Origin: an uncultured Bacteroidales bacterium
GTDB lineage: Bacteria; Bacteroidota; Bacteroidia; Bacteroidales; Muribaculaceae
Length of the DNA stretch: 64,000 nt
Assembly (NCBI GenBank): GCA_902800715.1
Contig: CADCFN010000010.1
Span: 1 to 64,000 of the forward strand
Reading direction: 5' to 3'
Shown here: piece by piece, positions 7,621 to 16,974 of the stretch
How the letters are laid out: every line of letters starts with the position of its first letter
Position numbering within the stretch: the stretch's first letter is position 1
The notes under the pieces: generated by a model
Told to the model about the DNA's origin: nothing
Seen by the model: the letters and a program-made list of their open reading frames with translations, nothing else
Database searches by the model: none
Position numbers and translations under genes: made by a program

Positions 7621-9849
7621 TCAGTTTCCGCTTCTCAGACCCCCCACCAGGTCGTCGTTTTCGACTGTCTTCTCGGTTTGCTTGACGCGAGTGTTGCTGG
7701 AGCCGAAGGCATAACTTAACGACAGTTGCACATTGCGCTGGTTATAGTGGCCCACGCCGTGGTTTGTGTATTCACCTTGAGTCACATATCCCTTGGACAC
7801 CTCATACTTGTGCAGGATGGAATTGGCAGTCAACTTCACCGTCAATCGGTTGTCCTTGAGGAACGACCGCGACAGGCCCAGCATGATGGTCGGGTCGGGT
7901 ATGGTGCTATAGCCATACACATGGTGCACGTCGTGCCCGATGCCATACCACATGCACGTCGCCGTCGCGCGCAGTTTCCATGGCAACTGTTGCGTGAGTT
8001 GTGCATACAAGTTGCCGCCCCATCCGCTGTTGGTCAAGTCCTGTGAGGGGTTGCGGTAGCGCTTGTAGCACAATTCCCCGTTCATGTAGAAAGTGGTCTT
8101 GGATGTCATCATCCACTGCACAAAGCCGCCCACACCCGCCATCAGATAATGGCAGTCATTGCTGTTGGTCAAGTGGACAATGCCGTCCTGGACTGTGCGA
8201 TAAGTGCCGATGAGGTTGTTGGTGATGGTCAAGGTGGGCTTGATATTGAAGGTCAAGCGGTTACCCGTGTGCTGGAAGTTGATGCTCAGCATGTTGTTGC
8301 GGGCACTCGACAGGTGGGGATTGCCATATTCTATCGTCGTGGTATAACGCCTGACTGCAGGGTTGAGATACGCTATGCCTGGGCGGTTAAGGCTCTTCGC
8401 CCACGACAGGCGCAGACTGTTGGACGGCGACAGTTGCCAGTGCACGCTCGCCGAGGGCACCAGGTCGTGCAAGTCGCGTCCAAAAGGTTCCCCGTCGCCA
8501 TTGGGATAGCTGGCGCGGAAGTGGCTGTACTCGTATCGCAAGCCGCCACGCAGGGTGACGTCGCCCACCTGGTAACGCCATGAGGCATAGGCGGCCCCCA
8601 CATGCATGTCGTGCTTGAAGCGGGTGTCGGTGTCCAGTTCTGCAGTGCTGTTATACTGCATGCGGTTGTGGCTCTTGTTCAGGCGCAGGATGTACTTGCC
8701 GCCCACTTCCAGCAGGTGATGGCTCCACAACGGCAACAGGTAGTCAATTTGCCATGTGTGCTCGACGAAGCGTTCCTTGCCCCACTTGCTATAGGCCGTA
8801 TAGTCAAACGGCGGATTGACCAGGTTGATGAGCGAGTCGTACTGTTCCTCGTGCTGGCCCGTGGTCGAGAACATGTAGGAGGCGGTCAGCACCTCGTCCT
8901 TGCGGCTGGTGCGATGTTCCCAGTCGGCACGGCCGTTCCACGACATGAAACCATACTGCGGCAGGTTAAACGGGTTGTCATAGGACGTGAGCAACTGCCC
9001 TGCCGCGTCATGATACTCGATGTGGCTGTCACCGTAGATGTTCAGCCCGTAACGGTAACCACCGAAGGAGGCTGTAATCAGGTTCAGCGAATCGATTTCC
9101 AGGCTGGCGTTCAGGCTAAGGTTATAAACCCAAGCGGGCTGCTCATTGCGATAGAGATGATACATCGTGGTGCCCGTGTCCTGATAGGTGGTCCATGTCT
9201 CGTCCTCGCCGGCAAACTGGCGACGTGCCTGTTTCTGGTAAAAACCTGTCGCTCCCAGTGTAAACTTGCCAACTCGTGCCGCGATATAGGCACTGGCATT
9301 GGGCGACCCGAAGGTGTTGATCGACGCTGACACCGTACCATTCACACCCTCGATGCGCACACCATCAATAGTGACGATATTTAGGATGGCCGTGGCTCCC
9401 TCGGCATCATAGCGGGCACCAGGCTCGGTTATGACCTCGATGCGCTTGATCACGCTGGCGGGCATGGCCCGCAGCACCTCGCGCGGGTTGGACGACAGGG
9501 CCGGGTCGGGGTGGCCGTTCTTGTAAATCTTAAAACTTCCACCGCCATTGACACGCACATTGTCCTCGCCGTCAACGCTCACCAGCGGCACGCGTCGCAG
9601 TACGTCGAGCAACGTGCTTGTACTCGCCTCGGGGTCGGCCTGCACATTGTAACTCAAGCGGTCATCCAATGTCTTGACCAACTGACGCATCGTCACTACC
9701 TCTACGTCCTTGAGTGCGATGGTGTCATTCACGCTTAAAGCGACACTATCCTGTTTTTCTTCTATACGCCCAGCATTTTCCTGGGCCAACGCATTGGCTG
9801 CCGTCATCATGACAGCGACCATCATTACGATAAATCTCGACATGTTCAT
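7621..9849 (-). CDS. TonB-dependent outer-membrane receptor, OMP_b-brl_3 type
   Basis: 742 residues if started at the ATG at 9849 (MNMSRF); a start two codons in (9843) is equally possible. The upstream in-frame ATGs lie at or before the promoter and are unlikely. It has a signal peptide (to NALAQ) and a plug domain with LLDVLRRVPLVSVDG, KIYKNGHPD and IKRIEVITEPGARYDAEG. A long barrel region follows (RPGIAYLNPAVRR, then QLSLSYAF near the C-terminus), typical of the outer-membrane beta-barrel family PF14905. There is no N-terminal CarboxypepD_reg domain, making it short for the family. It likely sits in the outer membrane and imports or senses an unknown ligand. It diverges from a sensor kinase and response regulator, which probably control it. 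Confidence 0.85.
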   Translation of the reverse strand: MNMSRFIVMMVAVMMTAANALAQENAGRIEEKQDSVALSVNDTIALKDVEVVTMRQLVKTLDDRLSYNVQADPEASTSTLLDVLRRVPLVSVDGEDNVRVNGGGSFKIYKNGHPDPALSSNPREVLRAMPASVIKRIEVITEPGARYDAEGATAILNIVTIDGVRIEGVNGTVSASINTFGSPNASAYIAARVGKFTLGATGFYQKQARRQFAGEDETWTTYQDTGTTMYHLYRNEQPAWVYNLSLNASLEIDSLNLITASFGGYRYGLNIYGDSHIEYHDAAGQLLTSYDNPFNLPQYGFMSWNGRADWEHRTSRKDEVLTASYMFSTTGQHEEQYDSLINLVNPPFDYTAYSKWGKERFVEHTWQIDYLLPLWSHHLLEVGGKYILRLNKSHNRMQYNSTAELDTDTRFKHDMHVGAAYASWRYQVGDVTLRGGLRYEYSHFRASYPNGDGEPFGRDLHDLVPSASVHWQLSPSNSLRLSWAKSLNRPGIAYLNPAVRRYTTTIEYGNPHLSSARNNMLSINFQHTGNRLTFNIKPTLTITNNLIGTYRTVQDGIVHLTNSNDCHYLMAGVGGFVQWMMTSKTTFYMNGELCYKRYRNPSQDLTNSGWGGNLYAQLTQQLPWKLRATATCMWYGIGHDVHHVYGYSTIPDPTIMLGLSRSFLKDNRLTVKLTANSILHKYEVSKGYVTQGEYTNHGVGHYNQRNVQLSLSYAFGSSNTRVKQTEKTVENDDLVGGLRSGN

Positions 9850-9876
9850 TTCTTGCTTTTTGATTGATTCCGGCGG

Positions 9877-9884
9877 CAAAATTA
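9877..9884 (-). promoter_or_regulatory. Promoter -7 box of the TonB-dependent receptor
   Basis: CAAAATTA on the plus strand is TAATTTTG on the minus strand, placed 27 bases before the ATG at 9849. No clear -33 element was seen. Confidence 0.5.
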
Positions 9885-9957
9885 CCCTCATCATTCCACT
9901 CCATTACGTTGCCGCGACTTACCAAGTCTTAACCAAAAACTTATTTAGTCTTAACGG

Positions 9958-9991
9958 ATTTGATGACTAATGGGTTATTTGTGTATTTTTG
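9958..9991 (+). promoter_or_regulatory. Promoter of the sensor kinase operon
   Basis: TTTG at 9958-9961 (-33) and TATTTTTG at 9984-9991 (-7) are 22 bases apart. The predicted start of transcription falls at or next to the ATG at 9998, so the mRNA would have almost no leader. Confidence 0.6.
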
Positions 9992-9997
9992 CAGGTG

Positions 9998-11443
9998 ATG
10001 AACGTGAGGCTGAAATATATTGCAGTGTTAGTGATTGTGGCGCTGGTGGGTGTGTTTGCCTATCAGTCCTACTGGCTCGTGCAACTCTACCACACGATGA
10101 GCGAGCAGATGGACAACAGCATCCAGGAGGCCATGCGTGTTGCCGACCTTAAGGAAGTGTTTTTGCGCCTCAAGAGCATTGAGGAAAAAGGACCTCACGG
10201 CATGATGGACGTGAGCGCTGGCGTTGGTGAGGATGGCAGTATCATCGCTAAATCTGTTACTACAACTCAGGTCACAGTTGATGGCGAAAAACTGGAACAA
10301 AAAACGGTTGAAGTTCTGCGTTCAAGCCCTCAGCCCGACAGCGACAGCATTAAAAGTGAAGAAGCCTTTATGAAGATGCTCGAAGACCAGATTTCGGTCG
10401 AAGAATTGGCAGCGATGATTCAGCAAGGCCTTCACTTGGGCATTGACCGCTTCGAGGGCACAAGATATGAGAAATTTGACACCCTGCTCACAGCCGGGCT
10501 GCAGCAACTGGGATTGAGCGGTGACCACCAGTTGTTGTGCATCAAGACCGACACCGTTTATCGTCATGCGACGACAGGATACTTGCCCAGCAGTCGTGCG
10601 CGGCATTTTGTGTATAACTGGACAGATTATGGGCGCTACGAACTCACCATCGAGCCCACCACGGGGCTGGTCTTGCGGGAAATGACAGGCATCCTGACGG
10701 CATCAGGCCTCATCGTGTTGCTGCTGGGTTTGGCTTATTATTTCTTGATTAGAACAATTATCAGGCAGCGCACGCTCGATGAGATGAAGACCGACTTCAC
10801 CAACAACATCACCCACGAGCTGAAAACACCCATCGCTGTGGCCTATGCCGCCAACGATGCGCTGCTTAACTTCGGTGGGCAGACCGATGAGGCCAAACAA
10901 CGCCATTATTTGACGCTATGCCGTCAACAGCTGGAGCGCTTGAGCGGCATGGTCGAGCAAATCCTGTCGATGAGCATGGAACGGCGTCGGAGGTTCAAAC
11001 TCAACATCGAGCCGATTAACCTTTCCGAATTGTTGCAACCCGTCATCGAGCAGCAACAGTTGAAGGCTGATAAGCCTGTCACCATCACTACGCATATCGA
11101 GCCTGAGGACTTGACCGTGCAGGCTGACCGCGCTCACTTGAGCAATATCTTGAACAACCTCATTGACAATGCCATCAAGTATTCTCCCAATGAGGCGCAT
11201 GTTGAGATTGACGCCTCATCCACCGCCATCAGCGTTACCGACCACGGCATGGGCATTGCTGCCGACAAGTTACCGCACATCTATGACAAGTTTTACCGCG
11301 TGCCCACAGGTGACCTGCACGATGTCAAGGGCTACGGATTGGGATTGTTCTATGTCAAAACGATGGTCGAGAAGCACGGCTGGAGCATCGATGTGTCAAG
11401 TACGAAGGGCGAGGGCACCACTTTTACAATTATTTTCTTATGA
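9998..11443 (+). CDS. Sensor histidine kinase (RprX-like)
   Basis: 481 residues from the ATG at 9998 (GTG 9995 and TTG 9989 are alternatives, but both lie in or next to the promoter). It has a transmembrane helix at the N-terminus (VLVIVALVGVFAYQSYWLV), a periplasmic region of about 200 residues, and a second helix (GLIVLLLGLAYYFLI). Then come HisKA with the phospho-accepting His in ITHELKTPIA (about residue 273) and HATPase_c with N box NLIDNAIKYSP, G1 DHGMGI and G2 GYGLGLFYVK. It is a complete class I kinase. Its stop overlaps the start of the response regulator (ATGA, 11440-11443), so the two are co-translated. The sensed signal is unknown; cell-envelope state is plausible given the receptor and L,D-transpeptidase beside it. 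Confidence 0.92.
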   Translation: MNVRLKYIAVLVIVALVGVFAYQSYWLVQLYHTMSEQMDNSIQEAMRVADLKEVFLRLKSIEEKGPHGMMDVSAGVGEDGSIIAKSVTTTQVTVDGEKLEQKTVEVLRSSPQPDSDSIKSEEAFMKMLEDQISVEELAAMIQQGLHLGIDRFEGTRYEKFDTLLTAGLQQLGLSGDHQLLCIKTDTVYRHATTGYLPSSRARHFVYNWTDYGRYELTIEPTTGLVLREMTGILTASGLIVLLLGLAYYFLIRTIIRQRTLDEMKTDFTNNITHELKTPIAVAYAANDALLNFGGQTDEAKQRHYLTLCRQQLERLSGMVEQILSMSMERRRRFKLNIEPINLSELLQPVIEQQQLKADKPVTITTHIEPEDLTVQADRAHLSNILNNLIDNAIKYSPNEAHVEIDASSTAISVTDHGMGIAADKLPHIYDKFYRVPTGDLHDVKGYGLGLFYVKTMVEKHGWSIDVSSTKGEGTTFTIIFL

Positions 11444-12144
11444 GCGAGACCATCAACATACTGTTAGCCGAGGACGAGCGCACCCTGGCGATGATTATCA
11501 AGGATACGCTGGACGGTCAAGGATTTCATGTGACTATAGCCAATGATGGCGAGGAAGCCTTGAGGCTATATGCCGCCAACAAGCCTGATGTGCTCGTGGC
11601 GGACGTGATGATGCCGAAGCTCGACGGCTTTGAGTTGGTGAGGCGCATCCGCAAGAGCGACAGCCTGACGCCGGTCATCTTCTTGACGGCGCGTTCGGCA
11701 GTCAACGATGTGGTGCACGGTTTCGAGATGGGAGCCAACGATTACCTGAAGAAGCCTTTCGGGATGCAGGAACTCATTGTCCGCATCAAGGCGTTGATGG
11801 GACGGGCATGCACAGTCTCGCCCCAACCCGAACAAGACACCCGTTTCACCATCGGTCAATACCTTTTTGATTCTGTCCTTCAGCGGTTGACTCATGTGCC
11901 GACAGGCAATCGTGCCGAACTCTCCTACCGCGAGAGTGAGATTTTGAGGCGCTTGTGCTTGCGTCCTAACGAGGTGGTAACCTCCCAATCATTACTCCTC
12001 GAATTATGGGGTGATGACAGCTTTTTCAACAACAAGAGTCTGCATGTGTTCATCACCAAACTGCGACACCGACTCGCCCAAGACCAGACGTTGCGTATCG
12101 TCAACGTGCGTGGTATTGGTTACAAATTGATTAGTGGTGACTGA
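11440..12144 (+). CDS. Response regulator, OmpR/RprY type
   Basis: 234 residues. The receiver domain has acidic residues near the start (LLAEDE), the phospho-accepting Asp55 in VLVADVMMPKLDG, and Lys in YLKKPFG. The C-terminal OmpR winged helix contains RESEILRRLC and ITKLRHRLAQD, and ends VRGIGYKLI. It is translationally coupled to the kinase before it. Its closest known relative by architecture is RprY of Bacteroides (from memory, not searched). Its likely target is the divergent receptor gene and possibly itself. It ends only 3 bases from the stop of the convergent L,D-transpeptidase gene, with no terminator in between, so the two transcripts must overlap. Confidence 0.93.
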   Translation: MSETINILLAEDERTLAMIIKDTLDGQGFHVTIANDGEEALRLYAANKPDVLVADVMMPKLDGFELVRRIRKSDSLTPVIFLTARSAVNDVVHGFEMGANDYLKKPFGMQELIVRIKALMGRACTVSPQPEQDTRFTIGQYLFDSVLQRLTHVPTGNRAELSYRESEILRRLCLRPNEVVTSQSLLLELWGDDSFFNNKSLHVFITKLRHRLAQDQTLRIVNVRGIGYKLISGD

Positions 12145-12147
12145 ACT

Positions 12148-12768
12148 TTATTTTGTGGCTGCTTGGCGGGCGCGGGGCTCCCAAGGGAGTGGGGCGGCAT
12201 CTTCGGCCTGGATGGTGACCGGCATGCCGACGTAGGCGAAGTGTTTCTTCAGTGTAATGATATCGTTGTCAAGCAGGCGGATGCAGCCCTCGCTGGCGCG
12301 ACCGGGGACGGAGCTCTCGTTGTTGGTGCTGCCGTGGATGCCGATGCCCTTGTGGCCCGGCGTTTCGAGTCGCAGGAACCAGTGTCCATAGGCCTTGATG
12401 TTGCCGCGTCCGTCATGGAAGTCGTGCTTCCAGGTCGATGCGTCCTGTATCATGGTAATCTTGAATGGCTTTCCCTTGGGGGACTCGGGAGTGCGCATGT
12501 CACCGCGCTTCTGCTTGTTGCCTTTGTTCTTGCCCATGCAGCACGGGAACTGTGCTACCATCACGGTATCGCCCGCAGCATTACGGTCATACACGGTGAG
12601 CTTTAAGTCGCGCTTGGAGATGACAATAAATGCGGTGCCGGTGGGTTTAGCTGGCAGGGCGGTCTGCTGAATGGTCTTGTTCACGGGAGCAGCCTCTATA
12701 GGGGTGCTAGTGGCGCTGATATTCAAGGGCAGCAGCATTGCAAGGATGAGAAAAAGCTGATGGAGCAT
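12148..12768 (-). CDS. L,D-transpeptidase (YkuD domain), exported
   Basis: 206 residues from the ATG at 12768 (MLHQLFLILAMLLP...). This start is chosen because a signal peptide begins there and a promoter lies 36 bases upstream. The YkuD domain carries the catalytic signature GIGIHGSTNN ... ASEGCIRL with the nucleophilic Cys and its His. It also contains the substrate-side pattern VIVISKRDLKLTVYD. The family makes 3-3 peptidoglycan cross-links or attaches proteins to peptidoglycan in the periplasm. The residue range 23-45 is a Thr/Ala/Pro-rich linker. It converges on the response regulator. Confidence 0.88.
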   Translation of the reverse strand: MLHQLFLILAMLLPLNISATSTPIEAAPVNKTIQQTALPAKPTGTAFIVISKRDLKLTVYDRNAAGDTVMVAQFPCCMGKNKGNKQKRGDMRTPESPKGKPFKITMIQDASTWKHDFHDGRGNIKAYGHWFLRLETPGHKGIGIHGSTNNESSVPGRASEGCIRLLDNDIITLKKHFAYVGMPVTIQAEDAAPLPWEPRARQAATK

Positions 12769-12803
12769 GATGATTTTGGTTTTTATCTTCTTTATTGTCG
12801 TGA

Positions 12804-12836
12804 CAAAGGTAATAGAAAATATCCACACCTGTACAA
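12804..12836 (-). promoter_or_regulatory. Promoter of the L,D-transpeptidase gene
   Basis: CAAAGGTA at 12804-12811 (TACCTTTG on the minus strand) with CAA at 12834-12836 as the -33 TTG, about 22 bases apart. Confidence 0.6.
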
Positions 12837-12857
12837 CAGGGGAACATATAAAATGCA

Positions 12858-12885
12858 TTCCGCCACCTTGCGCAAGGTAGCGGAA
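12858..12885. repeat. 14-bp palindrome in the upstream leader
   Basis: TTCCGCCACCTTGC at 12858-12871 is followed directly by GCAAGGTAGCGGAA, its reverse complement except for one wobble position. On the minus strand it would form a hairpin followed by an AT-rich stretch. It lies between the promoter at 12968-12999 and the L,D-transpeptidase promoter. Confidence 0.55.
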
Positions 12886-12967
12886 CGCCATGTGTTTTTC
12901 AATAAAAACTATAAACTTGTGGTTATGAAAATGTAACTGATGTCCTTTCGTTTTATACTTTCGCATG

Positions 12968-12999
12968 CAAAAGTAGATTATTGTTAATGGTTTCCGCAA
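12968..12999 (-). promoter_or_regulatory. Second upstream minus-strand promoter
   Basis: CAAAAGTA at 12968-12975 (TACTTTTG on the minus strand) plus CAA at 12997-12999 (-33), 21 bases apart. The transcript would run about 150 bases before the L,D-transpeptidase promoter and contain the palindrome at 12858-12885. This suggests a leader or small RNA. Confidence 0.4.
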
Positions 13000-13115
13000 A
13001 ATTATTATACTAAGCGGTATTTTTTATAGATAAATCGGTTTTTGCAGTGGATTTTTTTTTTATGCATTTGTCAATCGGTTGCATGACATGAATTTGACAA
13101 AAGCAGGAATAAATT

Positions 13116-13145
13116 TTGGAATAAACCTAAAAAACACTAACTTTG
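13116..13145 (+). promoter_or_regulatory. Enolase promoter
   Basis: TTG at 13116-13118 and TAACTTTG at 13138-13145, spaced 19 bases. The leader to the ATG at 13193 is about 40 bases. Confidence 0.7.
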
Positions 13146-13174
13146 CACCCAACAAAGGATTTCAACATTTTTAA

Positions 13175-14500
<1,326 letters not shown>

Positions 14501-14573
14501 TGGGTATTCTTGAAAACTGAAAAGCCTCATACTAAGGCGACAACTCGCTAGGTTTATTTGAGGCACACGAATA

Positions 14574-14606
14574 ATAGAGGCGCACGTTCTGCGTCTCTAT
14601 TTTTTG
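14574..14606 (+). terminator. Enolase terminator
   Basis: The stem at 14574-14584 / 14590-14600 (ATAGAGGCGCA with TGCGTCTCTAT, one wobble) has a 5-base loop and is followed by a run of T. Confidence 0.8.
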
Positions 14607-14721
14607 TCGTATTTTAAACTTTTGTGCGTTTTTTGAATCTTAGAAACTGTGAAACGTGATGATTGCGTGGTGCAAAACACCAAAAAATCATCCAGAAAGG
14701 TTTTGGTTAAAAAATATTGAT

Positions 14722-14729
14722 TAACTTTG
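14722..14729 (+). promoter_or_regulatory. Promoter -7 box (TAACTTTG)
   Basis: TAACTTTG lies 26 bases before the ATG at 14755, with TTTTGG at 14701-14706 as a possible, slightly close, -33 element. Confidence 0.55.
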
Positions 14730-14754
14730 CGATGTATTATTAACTGATATTATT

Positions 14755-15273
14755 ATGAAGAAGATTTTATTTACACTCGTTGCTTTGATGGCGGTCATGA
14801 CCGTTCAGGCACAATCCATCTGCGGCTCTTGGCGCAGCGTTGAGCCCATTGTAGAAACTGAAGAAGATGGCTCGCTGACAATCCAGAACATTCTCTACAC
14901 CTTTAATGAGGATGGAACCTATTCTATGGTTGATGAATTTACCATTTCGAGTGAGCCTGCTCCCACGATGGCTCTTGAGATTGCCACCAGTCTTTCTATT
15001 AAGGGCACTTATACCCTTGAGGGCGATAAACTGACGATGACGCCCAATATAGATACTTATAAATTCGAGTTGTTGAGCATCTCCCAGAATGGCAAGGTTA
15101 CCACTAACCCCATGATTAAGTCTCAGATTAGAAGTCTGTTCACCTCTGCCGAGTTTAAGGAAGAGTTTGGCAAGGTTGATGAGGAAACCGCCAAGGTGAA
15201 TGACGCGATGCTGGAGCTGAATGACGGCGAGAAGAGCTACAACTTCACCCGTTTCGCCACTGTCCAGAACTAA
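14755..15273 (+). CDS. Small secreted lipocalin-like protein
   Basis: 172 residues with a clear signal peptide (MKKILFTLVALMAVMTVQAQ). The mature part begins SICGSWRSVEPI and continues with strand-rich segments (YTFNEDGTYSMVDEF, IKGTYTLEGDKLTMTP, KSYNFTRFA). The GSW start plus the GTYTLEGDKL pattern is typical of Bacteroidales lipocalin-like/DUF proteins that form an eight-stranded barrel. No catalytic motif was seen. It stands alone between enolase and a bidirectional terminator. The function is unknown; binding of a small hydrophobic ligand in the periplasm is only a guess from the fold. Confidence 0.75.
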   Translation: MKKILFTLVALMAVMTVQAQSICGSWRSVEPIVETEEDGSLTIQNILYTFNEDGTYSMVDEFTISSEPAPTMALEIATSLSIKGTYTLEGDKLTMTPNIDTYKFELLSISQNGKVTTNPMIKSQIRSLFTSAEFKEEFGKVDEETAKVNDAMLELNDGEKSYNFTRFATVQN

Positions 15274-15296
15274 AATTGTAATTACAAGAAAATCAA

Positions 15297-15329
15297 ATCC
15301 CGCAAGCCACTGGCCTGCGGGATTTTTTT
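15297..15329. terminator. Terminator between convergent genes
   Basis: ATCCCGCA at 15297-15304 pairs with TGCGGGAT at 15316-15323, with inner GCC/GGC pairs, followed by seven T. The T-run touches the stop codon of the O-methyltransferase on the other strand. Confidence 0.85.
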
Positions 15330-15964
15330 CAAAGTTTGTGGATAAGGGTCAGCCCGTCGCGCAAGGGGATAATGACCTTCTCGACGCGGGTGTCGTTTTT
15401 TACATGGTCATTAAAGGCGAGGATGCCACGCGTCTGCGCCTCGCGCTGGGCTTTAGGGTCAATGACCTTGCCAGCCCACAGGGTGTTGTCGGCAATAATG
15501 TAACCCCCTGGGTTGAGGTACTCCATCACCAGGTCGTAGTACTCTACATACTGGCGCTTGTTGGCGTCGATAAAGACGAGGTCATAGCGTTCGTCCAACG
15601 AGGGTACGATATCGCGCGCGTCGCCGATGTGGAGACGCACACGCTTTCCGTAAGGAGACAGTGCCAGGTGCTCACGGATGAAGTCTTCCTGCTCGTCGTT
15701 GATTTCTATGGTATCGACACGGCAATCGTCATCGGCAAGCCCCTCGGCAAGGCACAATGCCGAATAGCCGCTGAAGGTGCCCAACTCCAGCACACGACGT
15801 GGTGCCACCATGCGTGTCAGCATCTTGATGAGGCGGCCCTGCAGGTGTCCCGAGCACATGTGCCAATAATAGTTCTGCACATGCGTGTCATGGTCGATGC
15901 GAGCCAGCGCCTCAGGCTCCTCATCAATATGCCCCAAGATATATTCCTCTAACTCCTCACTCAT
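15329..15964 (-). CDS. Class I SAM-dependent O-methyltransferase
   Basis: 211 residues from MSEELEEYIL; the upstream ATG seven codons earlier is less likely because AAAGAGAT precedes the internal one. The O-methyltransferase family 3 fold shows motif I VLELGTFSGYSALCLAEGL, an acidic residue after strand 2 (VDTIEIND), LHIGDARDIVP, and the metal/active-site pair YDLVFIDANKRQYVEYYD with IIADNTLWAGKV. The substrate is unknown (catechol-type or similar). In Bacteroides the same gene keeps company with aroQ and rbfA, as here (from memory). Confidence 0.9.
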   Translation of the reverse strand: MSEELEEYILGHIDEEPEALARIDHDTHVQNYYWHMCSGHLQGRLIKMLTRMVAPRRVLELGTFSGYSALCLAEGLADDDCRVDTIEINDEQEDFIREHLALSPYGKRVRLHIGDARDIVPSLDERYDLVFIDANKRQYVEYYDLVMEYLNPGGYIIADNTLWAGKVIDPKAQREAQTRGILAFNDHVKNDTRVEKVIIPLRDGLTLIHKL

Positions 15965-15975
15965 AATCTCTTTTT

Positions 15976-16052
15976 CAAACAACAATTGGTTTAATCAAAC
16001 AACTTGAAAAACAATAAACAACTCAAACAACGTTATTTTTATCGAACAACAG
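15976..16052. repeat. AACAAC/GTTGTT short-period repeat, left of the GxxExxY gene
   Basis: CAAACAAC occurs four times at irregular 9-20 base spacing (minus strand GTTGTTTG). The same repeat family is on the other side of the GxxExxY gene (16511-16552) and at 40681-40717. Confidence 0.6.
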
Positions 16053-16055
16053 GAA

Positions 16056-16502
16056 TTAAATATTTGATTCTATTCTTCGTCCATGAACCACGCGATTAAC
16101 AGGAACGACTAAATGCCTTTCGTCATCATAAAAATAACGTTCAATTTCAGCATACTGTGGCATGAAATTGATTAATATTCCACATGATAACTTGAGCAAT
16201 CTCATATAATTGAATAACTGCGCCCGATGGTCGGCTATCAATTTGGGTACGGACTTGCATTCAACGATGATGTCGTCTTTACATAAGAAGTCTATACGAA
16301 ATGTCGCATCCATTTTAACCCCTTGATAGGTCGGATGAAAAGAAATTTCCCTTTTGAATGGTATCTTTTTTTGAGTGAACTCTATCTGCAACCCTTCTTG
16401 GTAGCACGATTCGTTTAAACCAGGCCCTAATTCCTTGTGCACATTATGGATGGCGCCAACAACATCATAGATATGCTCTTTTAATCGGATTGTGTCTATC
16501 AT
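16056..16502 (-). CDS. GxxExxY family protein
   Basis: 148 residues with the defining motif GPGLNESCYQEGL near residue 26 and the PD-(D/E)xK-like signature FRIDFLCKDDIIVECKSV. These fit the GxxExxY family (TIGR04256). Family members are small, abundant in Bacteroidetes, and of unproven function; the nuclease-like fold is known only from motif similarity. All family landmarks are intact. It interrupts an otherwise conserved aroQ to O-methyltransferase neighbourhood and is flanked on both sides by the same GTTGTT repeat, suggesting insertion as a cassette. Confidence 0.85.
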   Translation of the reverse strand: MIDTIRLKEHIYDVVGAIHNVHKELGPGLNESCYQEGLQIEFTQKKIPFKREISFHPTYQGVKMDATFRIDFLCKDDIIVECKSVPKLIADHRAQLFNYMRLLKLSCGILINFMPQYAEIERYFYDDERHLVVPVNRVVHGRRIESNI

Positions 16503-16510
16503 AAAAGAAA

Positions 16511-16552
16511 GTTGTTAATGTTGTTCAACGTTGTTCATGTTGTTTGATTGTT
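16511..16552. repeat. GTTGTT short-period repeat, right of the GxxExxY gene
   Basis: GTTGTT occurs four times with 9-10 base period (GTTGTTAAT, GTTGTTCAAC, GTTGTTCAT, GTTGTTTGA). It matches the family at 15976-16052 and 40681-40717. Confidence 0.65.
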
Positions 16553-16556
16553 TGTG

Positions 16557-16973
16557 TCAAGAGAGGAGGGAGAGGAGGGCGAGGCGGTAGCTGTCGAGGC
16601 CGAAGCCGGCGACGATGCCCTTGCAGACAGGAGACAACAGGGACTTGTGGCGAAACGGTTCACGCGCATAGATGTTGCTGATGTGGACCTCGACCACAGG
16701 GGCGGTGATAGCAGCAACAGCATCGGCGATGGCAACCGACGTATGGGTATAGCCGCCCGCGTTGAGGATGATGCCGCAGTCGTCAAAGCCCACCTGCTGC
16801 AAGCGGTCCACGATTTCTCCCTCGATATTGCTCTGAAAGACATCTATCGTGTGTTGAGGAAACAACTCGGTCAGTTCCTGCAGGTACTGGTCGAGCGAAC
16901 GGTTGCCATAGACCTCGGGCTCACGTTTGCCCACGAGGTTCAGGTTGGGGCCATTGATGATGTGGATAACCAT
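16557..16973 (-). CDS. aroQ: 3-dehydroquinate dehydratase, type II
   Basis: 138 residues from the ATG at 16973 (MVIHIINGPNLNLVG), typical for the dodecameric type II enzyme. It dehydrates 3-dehydroquinate to 3-dehydroshikimate in aromatic amino-acid synthesis. The visible active-site segments are NGPNLNLVGKREPEVYG (catalytic Tyr and Arg loop), FQSNIEGEIVDRL, NAGGYTHTSVAIADA and EVHISNIYAREPFRHKS (catalytic His). The gene starts one base after the stop of the MaoC gene, so the two are surely co-transcribed. The longer frame extending upstream into maoC is rejected because conservation begins at this Met. Confidence 0.95.
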   Translation of the reverse strand: MVIHIINGPNLNLVGKREPEVYGNRSLDQYLQELTELFPQHTIDVFQSNIEGEIVDRLQQVGFDDCGIILNAGGYTHTSVAIADAVAAITAPVVEVHISNIYAREPFRHKSLLSPVCKGIVAGFGLDSYRLALLSLLS

Positions 16974-16974
16974 C

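Noticed and set aside
15976..16552. Toxin-antitoxin or restriction module around the GxxExxY gene
   Set aside because: Only one gene is present and both neighbours are housekeeping genes.
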